64,000 nucleotides of DNA from Massilia sp. KIM (GCF_002007115.1 NZ_MVAD01000001.1:3286001-3350000), one strand, 5' to 3'. Positions 19,713-30,228 are shown, numbered from the stretch's first letter. Notes: generated from the sequence alone by a model not told the origin. Translations and numbers: made by a program.

Positions 19713-21173
19713 ATGCAATGGGAAGTCGTCATCGGTCTTGAGAACCACGTCCAGCTCACGACCAACTCGAAAATCTTCAGCGGCAGCTCGATCCGCTTCG
19801 GCGCCGAGCCCAACACCCAGGCCAGCCCGGTCGACCTGGCGCTGCCGGGCGTGCTGCCGGTGCTGAACCGCGGCGCGGTCGAGCGCGCGATCCGCTTCGG
19901 CCTGGCCGTGGGCGCGAAGATCGCGCCGCACTCGGTGTTCGCGCGCAAGAACTACTTCTACCCCGACCTGCCGAAGGGCTACCAGATCAGCCAGTTCGAG
20001 GACCCGGTGGTCCAGGGCGGCACGATCAGCTTCGCCTACGAGAAGGACGGCAAGCTCGAGACCAAGACCGTCAACCTGACCCGCGCCCACCTCGAAGAGG
20101 ACGCGGGCAAGTCGCTGCACGAGGACTATGCCGGCATGAGCGGCATCGACCTGAACCGCGCCGGCACGCCGCTGCTGGAGATCGTGTCCGAGCCCGAGAT
20201 GCGCAGCGCCGCCGAGGCGGTGGCCTATGCCAAGGCCCTGCACTCGCTGGTGGTGTGGCTGGGCGTCTGCGACGGCAACATGCAGGAAGGCTCCTTCCGC
20301 TGCGACGTCAACGTCTCGGTGCGCCCGGTCGGCCAGAAGGAATTCGGCACCCGCTGCGAGATCAAGAACCTGAACTCCTTCCGCTTCATGGAAGAAGCCA
20401 TCCACTACGAAGTGCGGCGCCAGATCGAGCTGATCGAGGATGGCGGCAAGGTGGTGCAGGCGACCCGCCTGTGGGACCCGGACCGCAAGGAGACCCGCTC
20501 CATGCGCACCAAGGAAGACGCGCAGGACTACCGCTACTTCCCCGACCCCGACCTGCCGCCGCTGGTGATCCAGCAGGACTGGATCGAGCGCGTCAAGGCC
20601 GAGATGCCCGAGCTGCCGGGCGCGATCCGCGCGCGCCTGACCGGCGAGTACGGCCTGCCCGAGTACGACAGCCTGGTGCTGACCGCGTCCAAGGACATGG
20701 CGGCCTATTACGAAGCCGTGGTGGCCAAGGCCGGCAAGGAAAACGCCAAGGCGGCGGCGAACTGGATGATGGGCGACGTCTCGTCGACCCTGAACCGCGA
20801 AGGCGTGGAGATCGCGCAGGCTAAGGTCTCGAGCGCCCAGCTGGCCCTGCTGCTGAAGCGCGTCGCCGACGGCACCATCTCGAACAAGGCCGGCAAGGAA
20901 GTGTTCGCGGCCATGTGGGAAGCCGGTTCGGAGGACGAGAACCTGGCCGACACCGTGATCGAGCAGAAGGGCCTGAAGCAGATCTCGGATACGGGCGCGC
21001 TGGAAGCGATCGTGGACGAGGTGCTGGCGGCCAATGCCAAGTCGGTGGAACAGTACCGCGCCGGCAAGGAAGCCGCGATCAACGCGCTGATCGGCCAGAC
21101 CATGAAGGCCTCGAAGGGCAAGGCGAATCCGGCGCAGGTGACGGAGTTGCTGAAGAAGAAGCTGGCGGCTTGA
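19713..21173 (+). CDS. gatB: Asp/Glu-tRNA amidotransferase subunit B
   Basis: The tRNA-binding kinase subunit that activates the misacylated Glu or Asp and receives ammonia from GatA. The N-terminal cradle begins [13 protein letters not shown]; the conserved blocks [29 protein letters not shown] and [15 protein letters not shown] are present, and the C-terminal YqeY-like tail ends [21 protein letters not shown]. The length is 486 residues. It is followed by a long hairpin repeat facing pyrE. Confidence 0.97.
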   Translation: MQWEVVIGLENHVQLTTNSKIFSGSSIRFGAEPNTQASPVDLALPGVLPVLNRGAVERAIRFGLAVGAKIAPHSVFARKNYFYPDLPKGYQISQFEDPVVQGGTISFAYEKDGKLETKTVNLTRAHLEEDAGKSLHEDYAGMSGIDLNRAGTPLLEIVSEPEMRSAAEAVAYAKALHSLVVWLGVCDGNMQEGSFRCDVNVSVRPVGQKEFGTRCEIKNLNSFRFMEEAIHYEVRRQIELIEDGGKVVQATRLWDPDRKETRSMRTKEDAQDYRYFPDPDLPPLVIQQDWIERVKAEMPELPGAIRARLTGEYGLPEYDSLVLTASKDMAAYYEAVVAKAGKENAKAAANWMMGDVSSTLNREGVEIAQAKVSSAQLALLLKRVADGTISNKAGKEVFAAMWEAGSEDENLADTVIEQKGLKQISDTGALEAIVDEVLAANAKSVEQYRAGKEAAINALIGQTMKASKGKANPAQVTELLKKKLAA

Positions 21174-21217
21174 ACCGGATCAGCCGGCCTGCTGAGAAGA
21201 ACTAGTTAGCTCATGCA

Positions 21218-21305
21218 CGTCGTCCCCGCGCAGGCGGGGACCCAAGTTCTGTATGCGTCGTGGTAACGCTTGCAAACTTGGGTCCCCGCCTCCGCGGGGA
21301 CGACG
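21218..21305. repeat. Long REP-like hairpin between convergent gatB and pyrE
   Basis: Two 31-base arms (21218–21248 and 21275–21305) are reverse complements with one mismatch, separated by 26 bases. Each arm also contains its own small palindrome (GTCCCCGC…GCGGGGAC), the layout of a BIME of two REP units. Placed between convergent genes, it can also end transcription from both sides. Confidence 0.85.
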
Positions 21306-21343
21306 CATTTACGGTATCGAAAAAAGATTTGCTGCGGCTTTGT

Positions 21344-22006
21344 TCAAACGCCGTAACGCGCGCGGTACGCAGCCACCGCATCCTTGAACTGCGCCAGCCG
21401 CGGATCCGCCGCCGCCCCCGACAGATAGCCGAACAGATCCTCCAGGTTGGCGATCGAGATCACCGGAATCCCGAACTCGCGCGCCACTTCCTGCACCGCC
21501 GAATTCTCCGACAGCGCGCCATCCTTGCCCGAACGCTCCATGCGGTCCAGGGCGATCAGCACCGCCGCCGGCTCCGCCCCGGCCGCGCGGATCATGTCCA
21601 CCGACTCGCGCACCGAGGTGCCGGCCGAGATCACGTCGTCCACGATCACCACCTTGCCCTGCAGCTTGGCGCCGACGATGGTGCCGCCCTCGCCGTGGTC
21701 CTTGGCTTCCTTGCGGTTGTAGGCATACGAGGTGTTGCGGCCCTTGCCAGCCAGCGCCACCGCGGTCGCCGAGGCCAGGGTGATGCCCTTGTAGGCCGGC
21801 CCGAACAGCATGTCGAACTGCACGCCCGAATCGATCAGGGTCTGGGCATAGAACTGCGCCAGCTGGCCCAGGGTCGCGCCGTCATGGAACAGGCCGGCGT
21901 TGAAGAAGTAAGGCGACTGGCGCCCCGCCTTGGTGGTGAACTCGCCGAACCTCAGCACTCCCGTCGCGACCGAAAACGCGATAAACTCTTGGCGCAAATT
22001 GCTCAC
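21344..22006 (-). CDS. pyrE: Orotate phosphoribosyltransferase
   Basis: Joins orotate to PRPP to give orotidine monophosphate in pyrimidine synthesis. The PRPP-binding motif [17 protein letters not shown] and the flexible catalytic loop around [12 protein letters not shown] are present, and [10 protein letters not shown] begins the family's N-terminal block. The start is GTG at 22006, supported by AGGGG six bases before it; this gives 220 residues, the normal length. It is divergent from the exonuclease gene across 90 bases. Confidence 0.95.
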   Translation of the reverse strand: MSNLRQEFIAFSVATGVLRFGEFTTKAGRQSPYFFNAGLFHDGATLGQLAQFYAQTLIDSGVQFDMLFGPAYKGITLASATAVALAGKGRNTSYAYNRKEAKDHGEGGTIVGAKLQGKVVIVDDVISAGTSVRESVDMIRAAGAEPAAVLIALDRMERSGKDGALSENSAVQEVAREFGIPVISIANLEDLFGYLSGAAADPRLAQFKDAVAAYRARYGV

Positions 22007-22096
22007 AGTAACCCCTTCTAAGAAAATTCGCAGTATTGTAATCCGCGGGCTAAGTCAACGCCATCGCCCGCCCTGCTGCACAGATCCTTCGCTCAC

Positions 22097-22873
22097 ATGC
22101 CACGCATTATCTCCGCTAACCTCAACGGTATCCGTTCCGCCCACAAGAAGGGCTTTTTTAACTGGCTCGCCAACCAGAACGCGGATTTCGTCTGCGTGCA
22201 GGAACTCAAGGCCCAGGAAGCCGACATGACCGAGGACTTCCTGCGCCCGCACGGTTACCACGGCCATTTCCACTACGCATCGAAGAAAGGCTATTCGGGC
22301 ACCGGCATCTATAGCCGCCTGGCGCCGGACAACAAGCGCATCGGCTTCGGCTGCATGGAGTTCGACGACGAAGGCCGCTATACCCGTTGCGATTTCGGAA
22401 ATCTGACCGTCATCTCGGTGTACTGCCCCTCGGGCTCGTCCTCGCCCGAGCGCCAGGAAGCCAAGTTCCGCTTCATGGAAGTCTTCCTGCCCCACCTGAT
22501 GGAGCTGAAGGCCGAGGGCCGCGAAGTGGTCATCTGCGGCGACTGGAACATCGCCCACAAGGAAATCGACCTGAAGAACTGGAAGAGCAACCAGAAGAAC
22601 TCGGGCTTCCTGCCGGAAGAGCGGGCCTGGATGACCCGCATCTTCGACGAGGTCGGCCTGGTCGACGTGCACCGCGTGGTGGCGCCCGAGGCTGCCGACT
22701 ATACCTGGTGGAGCAACCGCGGCCAGGCCTGGGCCAAGAACGTGGGCTGGCGCATCGATTACCACGTCGCCACCCCGGGCATCGCGGCCACCGCCCACGC
22801 GGTTTCGATCTACAAGGACGAGCGCTTCTCGGACCACGCCCCCCTGATCATCGACTACGCCCACCCGCTGTGA
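22097..22873 (+). CDS. xth: Exodeoxyribonuclease III family AP endonuclease
   Basis: A DNA-repair nuclease that cuts at abasic sites and degrades 3' ends. It shows the EEP-fold metal and catalytic residues: Asn and Glu in ISANLNGIRSA and CVQELKAQEAD, the GDWNIAHKEIDLKN block, and the C-terminal RIDYHVATPG and FSDHAPLIIDY motifs (catalytic Asp-His). Its 258 residues agree with the ExoA/Xth group. It is a single gene, divergent from pyrE. Confidence 0.93.
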   Translation: MPRIISANLNGIRSAHKKGFFNWLANQNADFVCVQELKAQEADMTEDFLRPHGYHGHFHYASKKGYSGTGIYSRLAPDNKRIGFGCMEFDDEGRYTRCDFGNLTVISVYCPSGSSSPERQEAKFRFMEVFLPHLMELKAEGREVVICGDWNIAHKEIDLKNWKSNQKNSGFLPEERAWMTRIFDEVGLVDVHRVVAPEAADYTWWSNRGQAWAKNVGWRIDYHVATPGIAATAHAVSIYKDERFSDHAPLIIDYAHPL

Positions 22874-22876
22874 TGC

Positions 22877-22900
22877 CAGGGCGGCAATGCGCCCGCCCTG
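22877..22900 (+). terminator. Stem-loop after the exonuclease III gene
   Basis: Perfect 8-base arms CAGGGCGG (22877–22884) and CCGCCCTG (22893–22900) follow the stop codon by three bases. There is no clean T-run (CCCTTCC follows), so termination is likely but not certain. Confidence 0.45.
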
Positions 22901-23089
22901 CCCTTCCTCCGCCCGGCCTCCCGGGATTCCCCCCATCCCGGGGGGATGTGTTGCCATTTTGACGTAAAAAAGCAGCAAGTCGGCCTTGGCGCGCTCAACG
23001 CGCCCCGCTTTGTTGCTACTATCTGCCTGTCAGTTTCCGGATAGAACTTTCTATTTCCCGGAAGTCAATATTCCTGCGCAGAGCCTATC

Positions 23090-26000
23090 ATGAACGCCCA
23101 CGGCACCGAACCCGGCACCACCTCCTCCGACCCCGTCCAGCATGGCCTGCTGAGCGGGGGCGGCGCCACCACCACTGCCGCCGCACCGGTCAAGCTGACC
23201 GCTACGAGCGCCTCGATGAGCGGCGCCACGGTCACGGTGGACCTGGAGTTCTCGACCGCCATGAAAAAGGGCGCGGGCTTCATCTATATTACCGACGGCG
23301 CGGTCCAGACCGTGATCGACCGCGTCACCGGCCTGCCCGGCATCCGCATCGTCGGCGCCACCGAGACGCGCAAGATCCCCGTGGCCGACGCCGTGGTGTC
23401 GGGCAATCACGTGCTGGTGAGCGCCGCGGGCCTGGGCGCCGGCCAGTACAGCGTCTTCATGGACGAAGGCGTGCTCACCAGCAGCAGCCTGCGCAGCTTC
23501 GCCGGGCTGACGAAACCGGGCGCGGCCGCGCTCACCGTCACCGACCCCGGCCCGGCCGTGCTCAGCATGGTGCTGGGCGACAGCGTGGTCGCCGCCGATG
23601 CGCCGGTCCAGCTCACGATCACCTTTTCCGAGCCGGTGGACGTGCTGCCCGGCTCGGCCCTGACGGCCCAGAACGCCTCGGTCGACGGCTTCGTCAAGGT
23701 CGGCGACGGCACGGTCTGGACCGCCTGGATCTCCACCTCCGGCCTGGCGGCCTCGGTCGGCAATCAGGTGACGCTGGACCTGAGCCAGGTACGCGACGCC
23801 AAGGGCAATGCCGGCGCCGGAACCGCCCAGTCCCTGGCCTACGTGATCGACGACGGCCAGGCGCCCACCGCGACCATCGAACTCAGCGACGCTGAACTCG
23901 TCTGGGGAGAAACGGGGACCATCGTCGTCAGGTTTTCCGAACCGGTGCCCAGCCTGAGCCTGGACGCCTTCAGCGCGCCCTACGCCAAGCTGTCGGACCT
24001 GGCCAGCGCCGACGGCGGCAAGACCTGGACCCTGAAGATCACGCCGGCGGGCGCCGGGCTGGACTTCGACGACCTGCAGGTCGGCCTCGACATGAGCAAG
24101 GTGATCGACACCGCCGGCCACAGCGGCAGCGGCATCACCCTCTCCCCCGCCTACGGGGTCGACACCCGCGACACCCTTGATACGATCGGGCCGGAGCTGG
24201 TGTCGGTCAGCTTCGACGGCAGCGTGCTCGACGCCAGCCACGACCTGGTCGCCACCATCGTCTTCTCCGAAGCGGTGCAGGAGGACGGCCTGTACGGCGC
24301 GATCCGGGCCGACCATGCCATCCTGTCCGACCTCGCCAGCAGCGACGGCGGCAAGACCTGGACGGTCAAGCTCAGCCTCGCCGATGCAGGCCAGGAGCCC
24401 GTCATCGGCGAATTCGGGGTCTCGCTGTACCACGTCCTCGACCTGGCCGGCAACAACGGTCCGGAAACGCTCGACAAGCTGCCTTCCTATGCGGTCAACA
24501 CCCTGAGCGCCTTCATGGAGATCAGCGACTACGAGGGCATCGACCCGGACGACGGACTGCTCACCGACGACTGGGGGCGCTCCTTCGACGGCGTCTTCCT
24601 TGGCGACTTCAGCGACCCGCAGGACGGCTTCCTGCTGACCGTCGACGGCGAAGCCATCGACAACGGCGAAATCGGCTTCCACGTCCTCGACGGCGTTCTT
24701 TACTGGCAGTACAACGGTGAAGAAAGCTGGACCGCCGGCACCCATACGGTCGTGGCCACCGCACGGCAGACCAACGGCAGCGAAGCCTCGATCACCCGGA
24801 CGGTCGAGGTGGACGGCAGCCATCCGACCATCGTCGCCACGGCGAGCGCCGGCGGTACGGATCCCTTCGACATCGGCGAAGACCTCGTGATCCGTTTCAG
24901 CGAGGCCGTCTACTTCCCCTACAGTAATCCCAAAATCTGGGTCAGCGCCCAGGTCAATGGCGTCACCAGCTCGAGCCAGATTGCGATCCTGCCCTCCTAC
25001 CTGTCGTCCGATCGCACCACCCTGAGCATTCCGGCCAGCGCCCATCACCTGCCGAGCGGCGCCTCCGTCACGCTCAGCCTGTCCTCGATGGAAGACCTGG
25101 CCGGCAATGCCCTCAGCGACAACAGCTTCAGCTTCGCCACCGTCGGCGCCGTGGTCGACAACGCCGCGCCGGTCGCCCTCGAGGCCTGGCTCGAGGGCTA
25201 TTCGGTGGGGCCGAAGAAGAGTGGCGATACGGTCGCCTTCACCATCGGCTTCGATGAAGCGGTGAGCCTGTTCGGCACCGGGCCACGCTACGTGAACATG
25301 AACAATGGCGGCAAGGCGTACTACCATGCCGCCAGCGCGGATTTCAAGGAACTCGAGTTCCGCTATACCGTGGATGCCGGCGACGGCAACATCGACGCGC
25401 TCGGCATCGCGGACCTCGGCAGCCTGGTGGGGCAGCTCAAGGACGCCCACGACAACGTATTGAGCGACGCCCATGTCGACTTCGGCCCGCTGATCCTGAG
25501 CGGCTATGGCAGCATCGAGATCGATGTGCTCGCGCCGGCGCGCCTGGACACTCCGACGCTCGCGCTTGCCAGCGACACCGGCAGCGCCGGCGACTACCAG
25601 ACCTCGGACGATACGCCGACCCTGAAGGGCGGAAACGCCGAGCCGGGCGCGCGCATCCTCATCGAACTGGATGGAGCCGGGGTCGACGCCTGGATCGAGG
25701 CCGACGATGCCGGCGACTGGGACTGGACGCCCGACGCCGCCCTGGCGCCGGGCGTTCACACCCTCGTCGTGCGGCAGAGCGACGCGGCCGGCAACCTGAG
25801 CGCCCCGCGCAGCCTCTCGCTGACGATCGAATCCCTGGCCGCGGTCACGCCCCTGGACGCGCCGCGCCTTGCCGCCGGCAGCGACACCGGGGTCGCCGAC
25901 AGCGACGGCGTCACCCAGGACGCGACGCCGACCTACTCCGGAAGCGGCGCCCAGGCGGGCAGCACGATCAAGCTGTTCGCCGGAAGCGACGAAGTCGGCT

Positions 26001-26452
26001 CCGCCACGGTCGGCTCCGACGGCGGCTGGAGCATCACCGCGTCCGCCCTGGCCGAGGGCAGTCATGCGATCGTGGCCAGGGAATACGTGAATGGCGTGCA
26101 GACCAATGCATCGGCGGCCGCCAGCCTCGTGGTGGACCGCACGGCGCCCAGGGTCAGCGAGGCGAGCGTCGACAATTTCGGCCGCAGCTACAGCCTGAGC
26201 TTCGACGAAGCCATCGTGTTCGCGGCCGGTGGCAACATCGGCATGTGGCAGGGCGCCGTCGAACAAAAGGGCTTTACGGCCGGCGGCGGCGGATGGGACC
26301 AGCCGAGCGCGGACACCGTGACTTTCGACATGGGCGGACTCAATGGCCTGTTCCAGATGCAGCTGTCGGCCGGCGCCCTGCGTGACCTGGCCGGCAACGT
26401 GGCGATCATCGGCAGCGCCGACCTCGAGTTCACGCTGGCGCCGACCGCCTGA
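23090..26452 (+). CDS. Large Ig-like repeat protein (1120 residues)
   Basis: It is probably a surface or secreted adhesin-like protein, but no function can be assigned. It is a chain of bacterial Ig-like domains: the strand pattern TITFSEPV or IVFSEAV recurs near residues 178, 280, 389, 600, 718 and 1035, each closed by a D(x)AGN-type turn. Two domains of another Ig type (PTLKGGNAEPGA; PTYSGSGAQAGS) are near 840 and 945. The start has no Sec signal peptide or membrane helix, and no RTX Gly/Asp nonapeptides or LPxTG are seen, so the export route is unknown. Lys-Thr-Trp repeats (GGKTWT) mark two adjacent copies. It is convergent with rluA-like, stop codons touching. Confidence 0.78.
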   Translation: MNAHGTEPGTTSSDPVQHGLLSGGGATTTAAAPVKLTATSASMSGATVTVDLEFSTAMKKGAGFIYITDGAVQTVIDRVTGLPGIRIVGATETRKIPVADAVVSGNHVLVSAAGLGAGQYSVFMDEGVLTSSSLRSFAGLTKPGAAALTVTDPGPAVLSMVLGDSVVAADAPVQLTITFSEPVDVLPGSALTAQNASVDGFVKVGDGTVWTAWISTSGLAASVGNQVTLDLSQVRDAKGNAGAGTAQSLAYVIDDGQAPTATIELSDAELVWGETGTIVVRFSEPVPSLSLDAFSAPYAKLSDLASADGGKTWTLKITPAGAGLDFDDLQVGLDMSKVIDTAGHSGSGITLSPAYGVDTRDTLDTIGPELVSVSFDGSVLDASHDLVATIVFSEAVQEDGLYGAIRADHAILSDLASSDGGKTWTVKLSLADAGQEPVIGEFGVSLYHVLDLAGNNGPETLDKLPSYAVNTLSAFMEISDYEGIDPDDGLLTDDWGRSFDGVFLGDFSDPQDGFLLTVDGEAIDNGEIGFHVLDGVLYWQYNGEESWTAGTHTVVATARQTNGSEASITRTVEVDGSHPTIVATASAGGTDPFDIGEDLVIRFSEAVYFPYSNPKIWVSAQVNGVTSSSQIAILPSYLSSDRTTLSIPASAHHLPSGASVTLSLSSMEDLAGNALSDNSFSFATVGAVVDNAAPVALEAWLEGYSVGPKKSGDTVAFTIGFDEAVSLFGTGPRYVNMNNGGKAYYHAASADFKELEFRYTVDAGDGNIDALGIADLGSLVGQLKDAHDNVLSDAHVDFGPLILSGYGSIEIDVLAPARLDTPTLALASDTGSAGDYQTSDDTPTLKGGNAEPGARILIELDGAGVDAWIEADDAGDWDWTPDAALAPGVHTLVVRQSDAAGNLSAPRSLSLTIESLAAVTPLDAPRLAAGSDTGVADSDGVTQDATPTYSGSGAQAGSTIKLFAGSDEVGSATVGSDGGWSITASALAEGSHAIVAREYVNGVQTNASAAASLVVDRTAPRVSEASVDNFGRSYSLSFDEAIVFAAGGNIGMWQGAVEQKGFTAGGGGWDQPSADTVTFDMGGLNGLFQMQLSAGALRDLAGNVAIIGSADLEFTLAPTA

Positions 26453-27397
26453 TCAGGCGGCGGGCCAGTCCAGCACGCGCGCGCTGGCGAAGCTGCGCGC
26501 CTCGCCGGTGAGCGGATCGGGAAAGGCGATCGAACGCGCCAGCAGTTGCAGCGGCGCGCTGAAGTCGTCGCCCTTGCAGGGCTGGGCCACCGGATAGAAG
26601 GCGTCGTTGAGGATGGGCGCGCCCAGCCTGGACAGGTGCAGGCGCAGCTGGTGCTTGCGCCCGGTGAGCGGATGCAGGCGGTAGCGCGCCAGGCCGCCGC
26701 GCCGCTCCAGCAGCTCGATCAGGGTTTCGGAATTCGGCTCGCCCTCCACTTCCTCGCTGATGAAGAACTGGTCCGCGCCATCCACCATGCGGCTGCGGTA
26801 GGTGAAGGGGAAGTCGCGCCCCTCGATCACTCCGGCCAGGGCCTCGTAGGTCTTCCTCACCACCCGCTTCTGGAACATCGACTGGTAGGCCCCGCGCGTC
26901 TCGATGTTGTGCGAGAAGATCACCACGCCCGCCGTCTCGCGGTCCAGGCGGTGGATCGGCACCAGGTCGGGCAGCCCGTACTTGCGCTTGAGGCGCACCA
27001 GCAGCGTCTCCTTGAGGAAGCGCCCGGTCGGGATGGTGGGCAGGAAGTGCGGCTTGTCGGCCACCAGCAGGTGCTCGTCCAGATGCAGCACCGTTTCCTC
27101 GAAGGGGATCGGGGCTTCCGGCTGCTCCAGCTCGCGGTAGTACCAGATGCGCATGCCCTGGCGCACCGGGCTGTCGGCGCGCAGGGGCGCGCCGCTGGCG
27201 TCGACGATCTCGCCGCGCGCCAGGCGCGCGGCCCAGGAAGCCTCGCTCACGTCCGGATAGCGCTCGGCGAGAAAGCGCAGCATGCCGCCGGCGCGCGTCT
27301 CGGTCAGCCACAGGTAGCTGGGCGAGACCCCGTCGCGCATCGGCAGGGGCACATAGGCGTTGGCGGCGGCCTGGTGCCCCTTCCTGTGACTACCCAT
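26453..27397 (-). CDS. RluA-family pseudouridine synthase
   Basis: Converts uridine to pseudouridine in structured RNA. The catalytic block HRLDRETAGVVIF with its Asp lies near residue 151, preceded by the RluA-type region DKPHFLPTIPTGRFL. Residues 40–90 (SEASWAARLARGEIVDASG) look like a weak S4-like RNA-binding domain. Total 314 residues. The rRNA or tRNA target is not predictable. It ends exactly where the Ig-like gene ends; the shared 12-base palindrome GCCTGATCAGGC covers both stop codons. It lies 9 bases after the M48 protease gene. Confidence 0.85.
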   Translation of the reverse strand: MGSHRKGHQAAANAYVPLPMRDGVSPSYLWLTETRAGGMLRFLAERYPDVSEASWAARLARGEIVDASGAPLRADSPVRQGMRIWYYRELEQPEAPIPFEETVLHLDEHLLVADKPHFLPTIPTGRFLKETLLVRLKRKYGLPDLVPIHRLDRETAGVVIFSHNIETRGAYQSMFQKRVVRKTYEALAGVIEGRDFPFTYRSRMVDGADQFFISEEVEGEPNSETLIELLERRGGLARYRLHPLTGRKHQLRLHLSRLGAPILNDAFYPVAQPCKGDDFSAPLQLLARSIAFPDPLTGEARSFASARVLDWPAA

Positions 27398-27406
27398 GCC
27401 CTGCCG

Positions 27407-28303
27407 TCACTTGAGCGCCACGTTGGTGCGGTAAGGCGGCAGCTTGGACACGGTGGTGCCCTTGGCGCGCGCGTACAGCGGCAGCAGCACGTTCAGGTGG
27501 GCTTCGATGTCGCCGATGCGGGTCTCGCCGCCCGGGTGGGTGGAGAACAGTTCCAGCGGCGCGCGCTGGTTCAGCGCCGCCATCTTGCGCCACAGGGCGA
27601 TGCCGGCGCGCGGGTCGTAGCCGGCGCGCGAGGAGATGTCCAGGCCGACCAGGTCGGCCTCGCGTTCCTCGTCGCGCGAGAACTTCAGGCCCACCATCTG
27701 GGCGCCGTAGCCGGCGATGGTGCCGGTGATGTTGGGATCGATGCCGAAGATGCCCGAGATCAGGGCGCCGCCCACGCGCGCGCCGATGTTGGTCAGGCCC
27801 TGCTTGGCCATGCGCTCGCGGCCATGCTCGCGCAGGGCGTGGGCGATCTCGTGGCCCATCACGGCCGCCACCTCGTCGTCGGTCAGCTTGAGCGAGGTGA
27901 GGATGCCGGTGAAGAAGCCGATGCGGCCGCCCGGCATGCAGAAGGCGTTGACGTCCTTGGAGTCGATCAGGTTGACCTGCCACTGCCACTGGGCCGCGTT
28001 CTGGTTCCAGCGCGGGGCGTGCGGGATGATGCGCTGGGCGATGGCGCGCAGGCGCTTGACCTCGGGGTGGGAGGCCGGGACCAGCACGCCCTTCTGCTGG
28101 GCTTCGCTCATCATCGCGGTGTACTGCTGGGCGGCGGCCTCGTTGAGCTGCTCCTCCGGCACCAGCACGCGGGTGCGCGACAGCGGCTTGACGCGGATGC
28201 CGTCCTGGACCTCGGTCTGTTGTTGCGGGGCTTCCTGGGCCGGCGCGATGCCGGCCACGCCCAGCAGCGAGATGCACACGACAAGTTGTTTCAATTTTTT
28301 CAT
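27407..28303 (-). CDS. M48 family periplasmic metalloprotease
   Basis: A zinc protease of the LoiP/BepA-like group that handles envelope proteins. A Sec signal peptide (MKKLKQLVVCISLLGVAGIAPAQ-like, cleavage near residue 23) precedes the zinc motif HEIAH near residues 149–153 and the third-ligand glutamate region SRDEEREADLVGLDI. The STHPGGETRIGDIEAHL block near residue 255 is typical of the group. It has 298 residues, without TPR repeats, so it is nearer LoiP/YcaL than full-length BepA. Confidence 0.9.
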   Translation of the reverse strand: MKKLKQLVVCISLLGVAGIAPAQEAPQQQTEVQDGIRVKPLSRTRVLVPEEQLNEAAAQQYTAMMSEAQQKGVLVPASHPEVKRLRAIAQRIIPHAPRWNQNAAQWQWQVNLIDSKDVNAFCMPGGRIGFFTGILTSLKLTDDEVAAVMGHEIAHALREHGRERMAKQGLTNIGARVGGALISGIFGIDPNITGTIAGYGAQMVGLKFSRDEEREADLVGLDISSRAGYDPRAGIALWRKMAALNQRAPLELFSTHPGGETRIGDIEAHLNVLLPLYARAKGTTVSKLPPYRTNVALK

Positions 28304-28370
28304 GGTGTTCGACCCGATAGGCTGTTGTTAGCAGCCCTATCCTCTCAGAAAGTAAACAGAAGAGACAATA

Positions 28371-28406
28371 CGCTCAGCGGTGCCATCTTCGCGCACCGAC
28401 TGAGCG
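28371..28406 (-). terminator. Stem-loop downstream of metW
   Basis: CGCTCAG (28371–28377) pairs with CTGAGCG (28400–28406), and GGTGC/GCACC extend the stem inward. It lies 42 bases past the metW stop, with only a weak T-containing tail on the minus strand. Confidence 0.4.
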
Positions 28407-28447
28407 CGGACAAGCCGCCACCGCACATAACAATGTAAGGACATGTT

Positions 28448-29062
28448 TCAGGCGGGCTTGCTCTTCTTGCGCAGTCGAAACACCGCCAGGCTGCCGCGCA
28501 GGTTCGGCAGGAAACTCACCGGCTTGCCCTCGGCCAGGGCCACGCATTCCAGCACCTCCAGCCCGCATTCCTCGGCCAGTTCCTGGAAGTCGTAGATGGT
28601 GGCGCAGCGCACGTTGGGCGTGTCGTACCACTGGTAGGGCAGCGAGCGCGAGACCGGCATGCGGCCCTTGAGCAGGGCCAGGCGGTGCGGCCAGTGGGCG
28701 AAATTGGGGAAGGACACGATGGCCTCGTGGCCGACCCGCACGATGTCGCGCAGCAGGGCCTCAACGTGCTGCATCATCTGCAGCGACGACAGGCAGAGCA
28801 CGGTATCGAAGGAGTTGTCGCGGAACAAGGACAGGCCCTGCTCCATGTCGTGCTGGATCACATTGATGCCGCGCCTGGTGCTTTCCAGCACCTTGTCGTC
28901 GGCGATCTCGATGCCATAGCCGGTGCAGGCCTTGTCCAGCTCCAGGTAGCGCAGCATGGCGCCGTCGCCGCAGCCGACGTCGAGCACGTGGGCCTTGTCC
29001 TTGACCCAGTGGGCGATGAAGGCCAGGTCGGGGCGCAGGGCGTTCAGTTCGTTGAAGGTCAT
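28448..29062 (-). CDS. metW: Methionine biosynthesis protein MetW
   Basis: A SAM-methyltransferase-like protein that partners MetX in homoserine acylation in many proteobacteria. The nucleotide loop [12 protein letters not shown] is at about residues 28–39, followed by MetW-specific [13 protein letters not shown] and [13 protein letters not shown]. Its 204 residues are normal. Its start overlaps the metX stop by four bases, so the two are co-translated. Confidence 0.94.
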   Translation of the reverse strand: MTFNELNALRPDLAFIAHWVKDKAHVLDVGCGDGAMLRYLELDKACTGYGIEIADDKVLESTRRGINVIQHDMEQGLSLFRDNSFDTVLCLSSLQMMQHVEALLRDIVRVGHEAIVSFPNFAHWPHRLALLKGRMPVSRSLPYQWYDTPNVRCATIYDFQELAEECGLEVLECVALAEGKPVSFLPNLRGSLAVFRLRKKSKPA

Positions 29063-30228
29063 GCGGCCTCCGCGTGGGCTGGCGCCGGCTGGGCGCCGAT
29101 CTCGGCGGCGATCCGGTCGTAGTAGGCCCGCACCACGTTCATGTAGCGCGGGTCTTCCAGCAGGAAGGCGTCGTGGCCGTGGGGCGCGTCGATCTCGGCG
29201 TAGCTCACCTTGCGGCGGTTGGCCAGCAGGGCCTCGACGATCTCGCGGCTGCGCTCGGGCGAGAAGCGCCAGTCGGTGGTGAAGGACACCAGCAGGAACT
29301 GGGCGCGGGTGTTCTCCAGGGCCCGGGCCAGGTCGCCGTCGTGCTCGCGCGCGGGGTCGAAGTAGTCGAGCGCCTTGGTGATGAGCAGGTAGGTGTTGGC
29401 GTCGAAGTATTCCGAGAACTTGTCGCCCTGGTAGCGCAGGTAGGACTCGATCTCGAAGTCGATGCCGAAGTCGAACTTGTAGTCGTTGGTTTCGGCCGCG
29501 TTGCGCAGCTTGCGGCCGAACTTCTCCGCCATGTCGTCGTTCGACAGGTAGGTGATGTGGCCGACCATGCGCGCCACCTTCAGGCCGTTCTTCGGCACCA
29601 CGCCATGCTCGTAGAAGTCGCCGCCGCGGTAGTCGGGGTCGGTCAGGATGGCCTGGCGCGCCACGTCGTTGAAGGCGATGTTCTGGGCCGACAGCTTGGG
29701 GGTGGAGGCGATCACGATGCAGTGGCGCAGGCGCTCGGGGAACAGGATGCTCCAGGACAGGGCCTGCATGCCGCCCAGCGAGCCGCCCATCACGGCCGCG
29801 AACCGGGCGATGCCGAGGCGGTCCGCCAGGCGCGCCTGGGCCGCCACCCAGTCTTCCACCGTCACCACCGGGAAGGCGGCGCCATAGGGCTTGCCGGTGG
29901 CCGGATTGGTGTGCATCGGGCCGGTCGAGCCGAAGCAGGAACCGAGGTTGTTAACGCCGATGACGAAGAAGCGGTTGGTGTCGACCGGCTTGCCGGGGCC
30001 GACCATGTTGTCCCACCAGCCGGTGCTCTTCGGGCTGGCATAGGTGCCGGCCACGTGGTGCGAGGCGTTGAGCGCGTGGCAGATCAGCACCGCGTTCGAC
30101 TTGTCGGCGTTGAGCGTGCCATAGGTTTCGTACATCAGCGTGTAATCGCCGATCTGCGCCCCGCTTTGCAGGCGCAGCGGCTCAGGGAAATGCATCGCCT
30201 GAGGTGTGACTATTCCAAGAGATCCCAT
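29059..30228 (-). CDS. metX: Homoserine O-acyltransferase MetX
   Basis: Acylates homoserine as the committed step to methionine. It is an alpha/beta-hydrolase: the nucleophile elbow [10 protein letters not shown] places the serine near residue 149, the acid is in the DWRFSPER region and the histidine in PHGHDAFLL near the C-terminus. The start [10 protein letters not shown] at 30228 gives 389 residues; the frame is open 91 codons further but into unrelated sequence. Although usually annotated as acetyl-CoA-specific, MetX proteins encoded beside MetW can use succinyl-CoA, so acyl specificity is open. Confidence 0.94.
   Translation of the reverse strand: MGSLGIVTPQAMHFPEPLRLQSGAQIGDYTLMYETYGTLNADKSNAVLICHALNASHHVAGTYASPKSTGWWDNMVGPGKPVDTNRFFVIGVNNLGSCFGSTGPMHTNPATGKPYGAAFPVVTVEDWVAAQARLADRLGIARFAAVMGGSLGGMQALSWSILFPERLRHCIVIASTPKLSAQNIAFNDVARQAILTDPDYRGGDFYEHGVVPKNGLKVARMVGHITYLSNDDMAEKFGRKLRNAAETNDYKFDFGIDFEIESYLRYQGDKFSEYFDANTYLLITKALDYFDPAREHDGDLARALENTRAQFLLVSFTTDWRFSPERSREIVEALLANRRKVSYAEIDAPHGHDAFLLEDPRYMNVVRAYYDRIAAEIGAQPAPAHAEAA

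Noticed and set aside
23051..26266. 1071-codon minus-strand frame opposite the Ig-like gene
   Set aside because: The plus-strand product has regular Ig strands and turns; the mirror has only shadow-type composition.
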